DNA from: CAG-217 sp963642245
GTDB taxonomy: Bacteria > Bacillota > Clostridia > Oscillospirales > Acutalibacteraceae
Assembly: GCA_963642245.1 (NCBI GenBank)
Contig: CAVIFY010000006.1
Location: 7,436 to 71,435 of the forward strand
Reading direction: 5' to 3'
Length of the DNA: 64,000 nucleotides
Shown: positions 40,598-49,388 of the stretch, one piece after another
Numbering within the stretch: the stretch's first letter is position 1
How the letters are laid out: each line of letters starts with the position of its first letter
Position numbers and translations under genes: made by a program
Notes under the pieces: generated by a model
Seen by the model: only the letters and a program-made list of their open reading frames with translations
The model's database searches: none
Told to the model about the DNA's origin: nothing

Positions 40598-40635
40598 AGC
40601 GCACCTCAGTTCATCCTATGAGGTGCGCTTTATTT
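40598..40635. terminator. Terminator between the sigma-like gene and the acyltransferase-like gene
   Basis: 11-bp stem AGCGCACCTCA / TGAGGTGCGCT with a 10-base loop, followed by TTTATTTTG. A second smaller hairpin with GCGCAC/GTGCGC arms lies about 35 bases upstream. Confidence 0.7.
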
Positions 40636-40646
40636 TGTGTGTACTT

Positions 40647-41438
40647 TTAGGCATACATCAGAATAGCGATCAGGAAAAAGACGGCATAGAGCACCACCTG
40701 GTGGCCCATATAGACCCACAGGCTGTTGCGCCCCAGCCAGCACAGCACCCGGCTGTGGCGGCGGTAAAAGGGTGCAGGCAGGCGGCCGTCCCGCACATAG
40801 ACCCCGGCAAAGGCCCCCAGCAGAAACAAGAAGAACCAGGGGATCAGGGCAAAATAATCGGCGGACCGAAAGCTGCTGTTAAAAAAGCCCAAGGGCATCA
40901 GCCAGTTGGTGCGAAACAGAGCCGGGGGCAAATGCACCAGGCCAAAGACCATGGTGTGTGCCGGCTCGCTGACCCCGTAGGTCAGGAAGAACAGCACGCC
41001 GCAAAGAGCCATACCCAGGCGGGGCGGAACTTTCTGCACCACCGGCAGCAGCAGACCGGTCAGGATCATACAGCAGCCCAGGCAAGAGAGAATACCAAAG
41101 TAGATCTGCGCACCGGTAATGCCCATCAGGGGCAGCACCCACACGGTGACCCCGGTGATCACCAGGCCGCAGCCCAGCACTACCGCCCCCCGGCGCACCG
41201 GGTTGCGGGACAGGCGGGAGCAAATACCGGAAATGAGAATAAACAGCCCCCAAAAAATGGGCTGCACGGTGCACAGTGCGTCAAACACCCGGTAGCCCCA
41301 GGACAGCTGCAACACATCGCCCACATCCAAAAAGGCGTGGTGTACCACCATACAAAGAATGGCAAAGCCCCGCAGCTCGTCCAGCAAATGAATGCGGGGA
41401 CGGGTGGATTTGGGCTGTTTTTTGCGTTTTTGTCTCAC
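40647..41438 (-). CDS. Multi-pass membrane protein, DUF1624 / heparan-glucosaminide acetyltransferase-like
   Basis: 263 residues from the GTG at 41438, which has AGGAGG 8 bases upstream; an in-frame start 75 bases earlier lacks a site. A Lys/Arg-rich N-terminus is followed by LLDELRGFAILCMVVHHAF, typical of the DUF1624 acyltransferase-like family, and about seven or eight hydrophobic helices. Such proteins are thought to transfer acyl groups across the membrane to sugars or envelope polymers. Single gene. The acceptor is unknown. Confidence 0.88.
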   Translation of the reverse strand: MRQKRKKQPKSTRPRIHLLDELRGFAILCMVVHHAFLDVGDVLQLSWGYRVFDALCTVQPIFWGLFILISGICSRLSRNPVRRGAVVLGCGLVITGVTVWVLPLMGITGAQIYFGILSCLGCCMILTGLLLPVVQKVPPRLGMALCGVLFFLTYGVSEPAHTMVFGLVHLPPALFRTNWLMPLGFFNSSFRSADYFALIPWFFLFLLGAFAGVYVRDGRLPAPFYRRHSRVLCWLGRNSLWVYMGHQVVLYAVFFLIAILMYA

Positions 41439-41540
41439 CGGAGCACCTCCTGTTCCAGGGCTTTGGGTTATTTTACCACAAAAGCGGCGGTTTGTACACG
41501 CAATTTTTGGCACACCGGGGCAAAGAATTGCGCTTTATAA

Positions 41541-41569
41541 TTGTATATGAAATGGAAGTGTGCTATAAT
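41541..41569 (+). promoter_or_regulatory. Promoter of the thioesterase/HAD-NUDIX/iscS/thiI operon
   Basis: TTGTAT at 41541-41546, 17-bp spacer, TATAAT at 41564-41569. Confidence 0.75.
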
Positions 41570-41623
41570 ACGGTGAAGTCTTGTAAAATCAGAAAACGGC
41601 GATACGCCGAGAGGAGTATGTAT

Positions 41624-42013
41624 ATGAAAACCGCTGTGGGCGAAGTGCAGGGCGAGGCCCTGACCCTTGTAAACACCACCAACACCGCCATTGCCGCCGA
41701 GTCCGGCTCTCTGCCGGTACTGGGCACCCCCTTTATGCTGGCCCTGATGGAAAAGGCCACCTGCGAGGCGGTGGCAGACCTGCTGGAGGACGACGAGACC
41801 ACCGTGGGCACGGCCATGAACATTACCCATATCAAAGCCAGCGCCATCGGCGAGGTGATCACCGCCAAGGCTGTGCTGACAGAGACAGACGGGCGCAAGC
41901 TCACCTTCCATGTGACCGCCCACAATGACAAAAACGAGCTGGTGGGCAGCGGCACCGTGGAGCGCTTTGTGGTGCTGGCGGAGAAATTCTTAAGAAAGGT
42001 CGAGGGCAAATGA
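41624..42013 (+). CDS. Hotdog-fold thioesterase (FlK-like)
   Basis: 129 residues. Single hotdog domain resembling fluoroacetyl-CoA thioesterase-like proteins: GTPFMLALMEKATCEAV near the central helix, then GTAMNITHIKASAIG and FHVTAHNDKNELVGSG. It probably hydrolyses a small acyl-CoA; there is no reason to think fluoroacetyl-CoA is the substrate here. The ATG at 41624 is 7 bases after GAGGAG; another ATG lies two codons earlier. It overlaps the next gene by 4 bases, starting a five-gene operon. Confidence 0.88.
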   Translation: MKTAVGEVQGEALTLVNTTNTAIAAESGSLPVLGTPFMLALMEKATCEAVADLLEDDETTVGTAMNITHIKASAIGEVITAKAVLTETDGRKLTFHVTAHNDKNELVGSGTVERFVVLAEKFLRKVEGK

Positions 42014-43188
42014 GATTTTCTGCGGTCATTTTTGACTTTGACGGCACCCTGTGCGACACCGGACCGGGCATTATGAACAGCGCCGCCTATGCGCTGGAGG
42101 CCTACGGCTTTGAAGTGCCCCGGGAGCCGGGCGCCCTGCGCTGCTTTATCGGGCCGCCGCTGCTGGTGACCTTTCAGGAGAAGTTCGGCGCAGACGCGGC
42201 CACGGCCCAGGCATTGGTACAAAAATACAGAGAGCGCTACAACGGCGCCATTCTCAACGAGAGTATGCTTTACCGGGGCATTGTGACCCTGCTGGAGAAC
42301 TTAAAGGCGGCAGGGATCCGCATTGGCATTGCCTCCTCCAAGCCCAAGCGCTACATTGACCAGCTGCTGGCCCACTTTACCATTGACAAATTCTTTGACG
42401 CGGTGTGCGGCGTAGATTTTAAGACCGACTGCGAGAGCAAGACCAGCATTATCGCCCGCTGCCTGCAAGAGCTGGGGACTGCCCCGGAAAAGGCGCTGAT
42501 GGTGGGCGACAAAAGCTACGACATCAACGGCGGCAAGGCCAACGGCTTAAAGACCGTGGGGGTGAACTGGGGCTACGGCACCAAGTTTGAATTTATCGAG
42601 GCCGGGGCCGACTTCCAGGCGGAGAAGCCTATGGACATTGAGGCCATCGCCCTGGGCTTTTTTGAGCAGACGGAGGAGTACGGCGGCATTTATAACGGCC
42701 GTATTCTCACCCTCCACTGCGACACGGTGACTATGGTGGACGGCGCGGAGGAAAAGCGGGAGGTCATTGACCACCCGGGCGGCGTGGCCGTAGCCGGACT
42801 GACGGAAAATAACGAGCTGCTGCTGGTGCGCCAGTTCCGCTATCCTTATAAGGAGATCCTGCTGGAGATCCCCGCCGGCAAGCTGGAAAAAGGCGAGGAC
42901 CCCTTTGAAGCGGGCAAGCGGGAGTTCAAAGAGGAGTGCGGCGCCACGGCGGACAGCTACTTCTCCCTGGGAGAGGTGTATCCCTCCCCCGGCTACTGCG
43001 GCGAGATCATTCACCTGTACGGCGCTGCCGGTCTGCACTTTGGGCAGCAGCACCTGGACGAGGGCGAGTACCTGGATGTGGTGCGTATGCCCCTGGACGA
43101 GGCGGTGCGCCGGGTAATGACCGGCGAGATCAAGGACGCCAAGACCGCCATCGCCATTTTGAAATTAAAGGAACGAAACGACCCATGA
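42010..43188 (+). CDS. HAD phosphatase - NUDIX hydrolase fusion
   Basis: 392 residues. Residues 1-215 are a HAD hydrolase of the phosphoglycolate phosphatase/PpaX type (DFDGTLCD nucleophile motif, SSKPKRYID, GDKSYDINGGKANG). Residues 220-392 are an ADP-ribose-pyrophosphatase-like NUDIX domain with a full Nudix box starting at GKLEKGE and ending REFKEECG. The reading frame is continuous, so this looks like a true fusion. One enzyme may hydrolyse a nucleoside-diphosphate sugar and the other dephosphorylate the product (inference). The stop overlaps the cysteine desulfurase start by 4 bases. Confidence 0.92.
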   Translation: MRFSAVIFDFDGTLCDTGPGIMNSAAYALEAYGFEVPREPGALRCFIGPPLLVTFQEKFGADAATAQALVQKYRERYNGAILNESMLYRGIVTLLENLKAAGIRIGIASSKPKRYIDQLLAHFTIDKFFDAVCGVDFKTDCESKTSIIARCLQELGTAPEKALMVGDKSYDINGGKANGLKTVGVNWGYGTKFEFIEAGADFQAEKPMDIEAIALGFFEQTEEYGGIYNGRILTLHCDTVTMVDGAEEKREVIDHPGGVAVAGLTENNELLLVRQFRYPYKEILLEIPAGKLEKGEDPFEAGKREFKEECGATADSYFSLGEVYPSPGYCGEIIHLYGAAGLHFGQQHLDEGEYLDVVRMPLDEAVRRVMTGEIKDAKTAIAILKLKERNDP

Positions 43189-44318
43189 TCTATTTAGATA
43201 ACGCAGCCACCACCCGGCCCTGCCCGGCCTGCGTGGCGGCAGTGGGCACCATGCTCACCGACCACTTTGCCAATCCCTCCAGCCTACACGGCCCGGGGAT
43301 CCAGGCGATGAAGGAGATCATCGCCGCCCGCCAGGCGCTGGCAGACGCCCTGGGGGTAGAGCGGGACACCCTGACCTTTACCTCCGGCGGCACAGAGGCC
43401 AACAACCTGGCCCTGTTCGGTGCAGCCTATGCCAACCGGCGGCGGGGCAAGCGCATTGTGACCACCGCCATTGAGCACGAGAGCATTATACAAACCGCCG
43501 ACCAGTTGGAGGCAGAGGGCTTTGAGGTCATTCGCCTGCAACCGGACAAAACCGGCAATATCACAAAAGAGCAAATCGAAAGCGCCATCACCCCGGACAC
43601 CATTTTAGTCTCCGTCATGCGTATCAACAACGAGGTGGGCAGTATTCTGCCGGTGGAGTGCATTCGCCGGGCGGTACAAAAGGCCGGTGCCCCGGCGCTG
43701 ATCCACACCGACTGTGTGCAGACCTTTGGCAAGGTGCCCCTGCGGCCGGACAAGCTGGGGGTAGATCTAATGACCGTCACCGCCCACAAGATCCACGGCC
43801 CCAAGGGGGTAGGCGCCCTGTATGTGCGCAAGGGCGTGCGGATCCTGCCCCGCACCTTTGGCGGCGAGCAGGAGAAGAAATTACGCCCGGGCACGGAAGC
43901 AGCGCCCCTGATCGCCGGATTTGGCGCAGCGGTAGCGGCACTGCCGGACCTGCGTGCCCAGAACGCCGCCATTAAGGAACTGAACGCCTATACCAAGGAA
44001 CGGCTGGCGGAGATCCCCGGCCTGACCTTTAACAGCGGCGACCAGGCGTCGCCCTATATCATCAATATTTGCGTGCCCACCTTTATGCGCAGCCAGACCA
44101 TTATTCAGGAGCTGTCCGCCAACTACGGCATTTGCGTCAGCAGCGGCTCCGCCTGCGCCAAGGGCAAGCGCTCCCATGTGCTCACCGCCATGGGGCTGCC
44201 GGAGCAGGTGATCGACAAATCCATTCGCCTGAGCTTTAGCGGCCAAAGCACCAAAGCAGAAGCAGACGCCCTGGTAGACGCACTGCGCGACCTGGTAGAA
44301 AAACACCCAAAGGAGTAA
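43185..44318 (+). CDS. iscS: Cysteine desulfurase
   Basis: 377 residues. Class V PLP aminotransferase fold: YLDNAATT at the start, TSGGTEANN, PLP Lys in AHKIHGPKG and the active-site Cys in SSGSACAKG. It takes sulfur from cysteine as a persulfide for tRNA thiolation and Fe-S assembly. The start at 43185 overlaps the previous stop (ATGA). thiI follows after 3 bases, so the usual partnership is donation of sulfur to ThiI for 4-thiouridine; a NifS-type name would fit equally well. Confidence 0.95.
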   Translation: MIYLDNAATTRPCPACVAAVGTMLTDHFANPSSLHGPGIQAMKEIIAARQALADALGVERDTLTFTSGGTEANNLALFGAAYANRRRGKRIVTTAIEHESIIQTADQLEAEGFEVIRLQPDKTGNITKEQIESAITPDTILVSVMRINNEVGSILPVECIRRAVQKAGAPALIHTDCVQTFGKVPLRPDKLGVDLMTVTAHKIHGPKGVGALYVRKGVRILPRTFGGEQEKKLRPGTEAAPLIAGFGAAVAALPDLRAQNAAIKELNAYTKERLAEIPGLTFNSGDQASPYIINICVPTFMRSQTIIQELSANYGICVSSGSACAKGKRSHVLTAMGLPEQVIDKSIRLSFSGQSTKAEADALVDALRDLVEKHPKE

Positions 44319-44321
44319 CCT

Positions 44322-45494
44322 ATGCGAGAGATCGTACTGATTAAAAACGGCGAGCTGGCACTGAAGGGACTGAACCGCAGTTCCTTTGAAGATGTGCTCA
44401 TTAAGAATATGCGCCGCCACCTGGCGCCCCTGGGCACCTTTCAATTTACCAAGAGCCAAAGCACCATTATGGTGGAGCCGGAGGACCCGGACACAGACCT
44501 GGACGACACGGTAGACGCCCTGACCCGGGTGTTTGGCATTGCCGCCCTGTCCCGGGCCGCCGTGTGTGAAAAAGATATTGAGGACATTGCAGCCACTGCG
44601 CTGGAATACCTGAAGGAGCCGCTGGAGGACGCCAAGACCTTTAAGGTGGAGGCCAAGCGCAGCGACAAAAAATTCCCCATGAAATCGCCGGAAATCTGCC
44701 GGGAGATGGGCGGTCGCATTCTGCGCCGGTTCCATCACCTAAAGGTAGATGTGCATAATCCGGACATTACCGTGACCGTAGAGGTGCGGGACCGCTATGC
44801 CTTTGTGCGGGGCAACAACCTGCACGGCGCAGGGGGTATGCCCACCGGCACCGGCGGCCGCGCAGCGGTGCTCATCAGCGGCGGCATTGACTCCCCGGTG
44901 GCCTCTTATATGATGGCCAAGCGCGGGATCGAGCTGGTGGCTGTGCACTTTGCCTCTCCCCCGTACACCAGCGAGCTGGCGGAGATGAAAGTGATGGAGC
45001 TGCTGAAGAAAGTGGCCCGGTACAGCGGCTGGATCACCACCTTTGTGGTGCCGTTTACGGAAATTCAGGAGCAAATTCGGGACAAGTGCCCGGAGGAATA
45101 CTTTACCATTATTATGCGCCGGGTGATGATGATGATCAGCGCCCGCATTGCAAAGAGTCAAAACTGCCACGCCCTGATCACCGGCGAGTCCGTGGGGCAG
45201 GTAGCCAGCCAGACCATGTACGCCCTGGCGTGCACGGACTGCGCGGCGGATATGCCGGTGTTCCGTCCCTGCATCGGTATGGACAAGGACGAGATCATTG
45301 CCATCTCTCGCAAGATCGACACCTTTGAGACCTCTATTGAGCCCTACGAGGACTGCTGCACCGTCTTTACCCCCAAGCACCCCAAGACCAAGCCCCGGCT
45401 GGACGATGTGCTGAAAGCAGAGGCGAATATGGAAAATCTGGACGAAATGATGGACCGGGCCGTGGCCGGTGTAAAGAAAGTTGTGATCAAATAA
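44322..45494 (+). CDS. thiI: tRNA 4-thiouridine synthase ThiI
   Basis: 390 residues. N-terminal ferredoxin-like and THUMP domains (ending around RGGNNLHGAGG), then the PP-loop adenylation domain with SGGIDSPVASYMM and GESVGQVASQT. No C-terminal rhodanese domain, as in most Firmicutes, so sulfur must come directly from the cysteine desulfurase encoded 3 bases upstream. It modifies U8 of tRNA and may also serve thiamine synthesis. AAGGAG precedes the ATG. Confidence 0.96.
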   Translation: MREIVLIKNGELALKGLNRSSFEDVLIKNMRRHLAPLGTFQFTKSQSTIMVEPEDPDTDLDDTVDALTRVFGIAALSRAAVCEKDIEDIAATALEYLKEPLEDAKTFKVEAKRSDKKFPMKSPEICREMGGRILRRFHHLKVDVHNPDITVTVEVRDRYAFVRGNNLHGAGGMPTGTGGRAAVLISGGIDSPVASYMMAKRGIELVAVHFASPPYTSELAEMKVMELLKKVARYSGWITTFVVPFTEIQEQIRDKCPEEYFTIIMRRVMMMISARIAKSQNCHALITGESVGQVASQTMYALACTDCAADMPVFRPCIGMDKDEIIAISRKIDTFETSIEPYEDCCTVFTPKHPKTKPRLDDVLKAEANMENLDEMMDRAVAGVKKVVIK

Positions 45495-46534
45495 TGGAGC
45501 CGCGCAAAGACCCCAACGAGGAGATCGACCGCATTTTAGCCGACTTTCAGCAAAGCCGCACCCGGCGGCAAGAGGAGCCGGCAGAGCCGCCTGCTTTGGC
45601 GGAAGAAATGCCGGCGCCGACGAAAAGGGAAAAGCCCCGCAAGGAAGAAAAGCCGCCCAAAAAGGAAAAAGCGCCCCGCCGCCCGCTGAGCAAAAAGCAA
45701 AAGCGGGGGCTGTGGATCGCCCTGGTGTGCCTGGCGGCAGCCGCAGCGCTGGCCTTTGCCATCCCCGCCATACAAAGCAGCCGCCAAAACGCCTACTTAA
45801 AGCCCTATGAAACCAAGTACGGCATCCACTACCCGGCCGGTATGCTGGAACAGTATTGCGACGCCTACGGCAAGGACCGGCAGCTCGCCGGGTTCCTGAC
45901 CTACGGCAACAGCGGCGAGCTGGCCGTGTCCAAGACCAAGAACGAGAGCCAGCCGTACCTGGACAGCGGCAGCGACTTTTTGCACTTTGGGTTCAACACC
46001 GTGATCTACGGCAGCCCGCAGCAACTGACCGGGCTGGAGGCCGCCTACGGCAGTGCCGCCGCCTGCAACAACAGCGGCACCACCCTCACCTACAACTCCC
46101 TGTTTGAGACCGGGCAGTGGCAGGTGGTAGGCGCCCTGTATGTGAACACAGACCCAAAGGACGACAAGGGCTACTGCTTCCCCTACAATGTGACCGGCAA
46201 CATGACGGCAGACAGCTACAAGCAGTTCTACGCCCGACTGACCAACCGCATGATCTATACCAGCACCCGCACCCTGAACCGGGCGGATCATCTGCTGACC
46301 ATTGCCACAGACAGTGATCTGCACCCGGGCTGGAAATTCGTACTGGTAGCCGCCAAGGACGGTGAAGTGCGGGATGTACGGGATGTACAAACGCCCCAGT
46401 ATCCCCAGGCGTACTTTGATGACAAAGGGGAGAAGAACCCCTACGCCCCCTTTAACAAATGGTATCCGGAAGTGTATGTGGGCGACGGCGAGCAAACCTC
46501 TCGCCAAAACAAAAAAGATTACCAAACAAAATAA
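45494..46534 (+). CDS. Single-pass membrane protein of unknown function (sortase-like size, no motif)
   Basis: 346 residues. The first 75 residues are charged and disordered (Glu/Lys/Pro-rich), then one helix (about 72-95), then an extracytoplasmic domain of about 250 residues with many Tyr and Gly. There is a TLTYNSLF and YCFPYNVTG pattern and a possible catalytic Arg-rich stretch, but no sure match; no TLXTC sortase motif was found. Its start overlaps the thiI stop by one base, so it belongs to the same transcript. Function unknown. Confidence 0.8.
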   Translation: MEPRKDPNEEIDRILADFQQSRTRRQEEPAEPPALAEEMPAPTKREKPRKEEKPPKKEKAPRRPLSKKQKRGLWIALVCLAAAAALAFAIPAIQSSRQNAYLKPYETKYGIHYPAGMLEQYCDAYGKDRQLAGFLTYGNSGELAVSKTKNESQPYLDSGSDFLHFGFNTVIYGSPQQLTGLEAAYGSAAACNNSGTTLTYNSLFETGQWQVVGALYVNTDPKDDKGYCFPYNVTGNMTADSYKQFYARLTNRMIYTSTRTLNRADHLLTIATDSDLHPGWKFVLVAAKDGEVRDVRDVQTPQYPQAYFDDKGEKNPYAPFNKWYPEVYVGDGEQTSRQNKKDYQTK

Positions 46535-46539
46535 AAATG

Positions 46540-46574
46540 CCCCGACGGAATATAAGTTCCGCCGGGGTCTTTTT
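46540..46574. terminator. Terminator after the thiI operon
   Basis: Stem CCCCGACGGAA / TTCCGCCGGGG with one mismatch, followed by TCTTTTTG. It separates convergent genes. Confidence 0.8.
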
Positions 46575-46583
46575 GTATTGCTT

Positions 46584-47531
46584 TTAGATTTTCACATCTG
46601 CATAGATAGGATAATGGTCGGACATAGCGTCCATAGCCCCGTCCGAGAGTATGCCGTAGCACTGCACCTTGGCACTGCCGGTAAGGAAGATATGGTCGTA
46701 GGTGGGGGCAGAGGCCTTTTTGTTGTTGCCGCTTTTGGTCTTGGCCGCCAGGGTCTTGGTGTCCGTCATACCCTTGGCCAAGCGGGTGTAGATCTCCGGC
46801 GCGTCATACACCGGGTCGTACCCGCCGCCGTCCATGGCGTTAAAGTCGCCGCAGGCAAACACCGGGCACTTATACTGGGCCGCCAGGGTCTTGGCCAGCG
46901 CCGTGGCCTGATCCGCCTGGCTCTCCATCACCGCCTGCTCCGCCTTTTCCTCGCCGCTGCGGATCAGGTCCAGATGGGTGGACGATACAATATATTTTTC
47001 GCCGGTCTGCTTATTCTGGAACAGGCCCCATACGATCCGCCGCAGGCGCACATTATCCTTTTGCTCATAGACCACATCGCCCCGGTCCAGCAGGGTCACC
47101 CGGTCGCTGTCATACAGCAGGCCGGTCATATGCACCAGCGCGCCGGTACGCACCGGGTACAGCAGCTTGTAGCTGCCCCGGTTCTGCATCAGGCAGCAGT
47201 ACCACTGGTCGCTCATCTCCTGCACCGCCACCACATCCGGCCGGTAGGTGTCCAGCACCTGCAAAAACATTTTGGCCCGCTTGTGGGCGTCCGTGCCGCC
47301 CCAGCTCTCATAATGCACCAGTAAATTGGCGCTCATAATGCGCGCGCCGGTATCCTTGGCACGCTTGGCATCGGCCTTGCCGATACTCTCCTGGAACTCC
47401 TCGCTGACCATATAGTCCGACAGATCGCCCCGACTGCGGATCACCACCGGCACGGCAATGGCTGTACCCACCGCCAGTACCAGCACCAATGACAGCAGCC
47501 CGCAGACCACCCGGCGCAAAACTTTTTTCAT
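46584..47531 (-). CDS. Endonuclease/exonuclease/phosphatase family protein, exported
   Basis: 315 residues from the ATG at 47531, which follows GGGGGAGATC. The N-terminus is an uncleaved signal anchor or signal peptide (KKVLRRVVCGLLSLVLVL). The catalytic domain shows the family's order of motifs: MSANLL, a metal-ligand Glu in VAVQEMSDQW, TGLLYDSDR, STHLDLI, ACGDFNAM and the final SDHYPI. Such enzymes cleave phosphodiesters (nucleic acid, phosphoinositide or sphingomyelin); an exported one may scavenge phosphate or nucleotides. Single gene with TATAAT upstream. Confidence 0.92.
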   Translation of the reverse strand: MKKVLRRVVCGLLSLVLVLAVGTAIAVPVVIRSRGDLSDYMVSEEFQESIGKADAKRAKDTGARIMSANLLVHYESWGGTDAHKRAKMFLQVLDTYRPDVVAVQEMSDQWYCCLMQNRGSYKLLYPVRTGALVHMTGLLYDSDRVTLLDRGDVVYEQKDNVRLRRIVWGLFQNKQTGEKYIVSSTHLDLIRSGEEKAEQAVMESQADQATALAKTLAAQYKCPVFACGDFNAMDGGGYDPVYDAPEIYTRLAKGMTDTKTLAAKTKSGNNKKASAPTYDHIFLTGSAKVQCYGILSDGAMDAMSDHYPIYADVKI

Positions 47532-47619
47532 TTGATCTCCCCCCTGAGAAAGCCGTTCTTTCTCTATTATACACAACCCGGCCCGGCTTTTCTACCCCCG
47601 GGGACAAAATAAAAAAGTA

Positions 47620-47648
47620 TTGACTAATTCCCACCTGCGTTGTATATT
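47620..47648 (+). promoter_or_regulatory. Promoter of the DUF6056-type gene
   Basis: TTGACT at 47620-47625, 17-bp spacer, TATATT at 47643-47648. Confidence 0.65.
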
Positions 47649-47706
47649 TGTTATACTTATTATAGAAAAAAGAAACGGCGAAAACCGCCAAACGGAGAAT
47701 ACGAAT

Positions 47707-49275
47707 ATGGAAGAAATGCAAAAAAATAAGCCCCTGCGGCTGCTGACGGTGCTGCTGTCTGTGGCGGCCGTAGCGGCCATGCTGTGGTGCGCACCGTACT
47801 TTAAGGACGACTGGGCCTGGGGCAGCCAGGTGGGACTGGAGCGACTGCAAAGCCACTTTGCAGGCTACAACGGCCGGTATCTGGGCAATCTGCTGGTGAT
47901 GGTGCTCACCCGCTCCCTGCCGGTAAAGATCATTTTAATGACCGCCGGGGTACTGGCGCTGCCGCTGCTGGTGAGCCGCCTGGCCAATAAAAAATTATTT
48001 TTGCTGTTCCCCCTGTGCCTGCTGGGCGTGGCGGTCATGCCCGCCGATCTGTTCCGCCAAACGGTGGTGTGGGCCAGTGGCTTTTCCAACTATATGCCGC
48101 CGGTGCTGCTCACCCTGTGCTATCTGCTGCTGGTGTGGGACCTGTGGGGCGACACGGCGCCGGTGCAAAGCAAGTGGAGCCCGCTGTGCGCACTGCTGAT
48201 CGGCGGGTGCGGTGCTCTGTTTATGGAGCATGTGACCCTGTACAACCTGGCGCTGGCGGTGGCGGTGCTGATCTTCTCCAAGGTAAAGCACCACAAGACC
48301 TATGCCACCCACTGGTGCTTTCTGGCCGGCGCGGTGATCGGCGCCGGGGTGATGTTTACCAACAGCGCCTACGGCTTTATCTCCTCCGGCAAAGACCAGT
48401 TCAGCTACCGCTCCGTGGCGGTAGGCGGCACTGTACAGCGGTATTTTGACACCATCGGCGGCAACATCATCCGCATTTCCAACTACCTGACCGAGTGCAA
48501 CGCCCTGATGAATATGCTGCTGGCAGCGCTGTTTTGCATTGTGCTGCACCGCCTGTTCAAAAAGGGCGGCGTCACCAAGGGCCGCCGGGTGTGGCTGACC
48601 GTCAGCGCCGGAGTGCTGGTGGCTTACGCCGCTTACAGCTGCGTGCTCACCGTGTGGGCCAAGATCGCAGGCAGCAACGATGCCCGGGACGCCATTGACC
48701 CCGGCTGGCGCTTTGCCTTTACCCTGCTGTTTTCCATTGCGCTGCTGCTGTGCATTCTCTTAGGGGTGCAAAGCCGTCGCCGCAAGAGCCAAATGTTCTT
48801 TGCCCTGGTGAGCGTGTATGTGTTCTGCGCGCCGCTGTTCATCGTGACCCCCCTGACCGCCCGCTGCTTTCTCCCCTGCTACACCATGTTTATGCTGCTG
48901 GCGGCGCTGCTGTTTGACCTGATCTACCGGGACACCGCCAACAAGCCCAAGGCCAAGCGCACCGCAGGCGCGGTGTTTGCCGCCTGTCTGATCGCACTGG
49001 GCGTGTTCTACGCCACCGTGTTTGTGCAGATCAAGGACTATTCCGCCGGGCGAGAAGCCTATGTGCAGGCGCAGATCGACCGGGGGGAGAAAAAGGTGTA
49101 CCTGCCCATGTACCCGGCCTATACCAGCGATTATATCCGGGGCAGCACCCCCCAGGACGGCTCCATTTGGGAAAAGCGGTACAAAATGTTCTACGGCATT
49201 GACCCCGACATTGACCTGATCACCGTCGGTCCCAATACCCCCCAGGCCAAAAAAGCCCTGGCGCAAGATAAATAA
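47707..49275 (+). CDS. DUF6056-type polytopic membrane protein
   Basis: 522 residues with about eleven or twelve hydrophobic helices and a C-terminal polar segment. Near the N-terminus, after the first helix, come the charged PYFKDDWAWG and NGRYLGN segments, typical of DUF6056 and reminiscent of GT-C glycosyltransferases, whose catalytic Asp sits in the first extracellular loop. A role in cell-surface glycosylation is a reasonable guess. The ATG at 47707 has GGAGAAT upstream and begins the conserved part. Single gene between two terminators. Confidence 0.85.
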   Translation: MEEMQKNKPLRLLTVLLSVAAVAAMLWCAPYFKDDWAWGSQVGLERLQSHFAGYNGRYLGNLLVMVLTRSLPVKIILMTAGVLALPLLVSRLANKKLFLLFPLCLLGVAVMPADLFRQTVVWASGFSNYMPPVLLTLCYLLLVWDLWGDTAPVQSKWSPLCALLIGGCGALFMEHVTLYNLALAVAVLIFSKVKHHKTYATHWCFLAGAVIGAGVMFTNSAYGFISSGKDQFSYRSVAVGGTVQRYFDTIGGNIIRISNYLTECNALMNMLLAALFCIVLHRLFKKGGVTKGRRVWLTVSAGVLVAYAAYSCVLTVWAKIAGSNDARDAIDPGWRFAFTLLFSIALLLCILLGVQSRRRKSQMFFALVSVYVFCAPLFIVTPLTARCFLPCYTMFMLLAALLFDLIYRDTANKPKAKRTAGAVFAACLIALGVFYATVFVQIKDYSAGREAYVQAQIDRGEKKVYLPMYPAYTSDYIRGSTPQDGSIWEKRYKMFYGIDPDIDLITVGPNTPQAKKALAQDK

Positions 49276-49287
49276 AAACCGATATTT

Positions 49288-49313
49288 GTAGGGTTCGATG
49301 CCCACATCGAACC
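49288..49313. repeat. Short palindrome of the GTAGGG type
   Basis: GTAGG followed by GGTTCGATG, loop CCCA, CATCGAACC: a perfect 9-bp inverted repeat between a stop codon and a separate terminator. Related in layout to the palindrome at 33055-33078. Likely a dispersed REP-like element. Confidence 0.55.
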
Positions 49314-49330
49314 GCCGGATCCATAGAAAA

Positions 49331-49360
49331 AACGCATCCTATCGTAGGATGCGTTTTTGT
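49331..49360. terminator. Bidirectional terminator between the DUF6056-type gene and purB
   Basis: 11-bp perfect stem AACGCATCCTA / TAGGATGCGTT around TCG, with T runs on both strands. Confidence 0.85.
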
Positions 49361-49388
49361 TTTGCTATTTTGCATTTACGCGCAGAGG

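Noticed and set aside
42010..43188. Frameshift or misassembly explaining the HAD-NUDIX fusion
   Set aside because: No stop, frame change or composition break at the junction, and flanking genes overlap normally. Kept as a true fusion.
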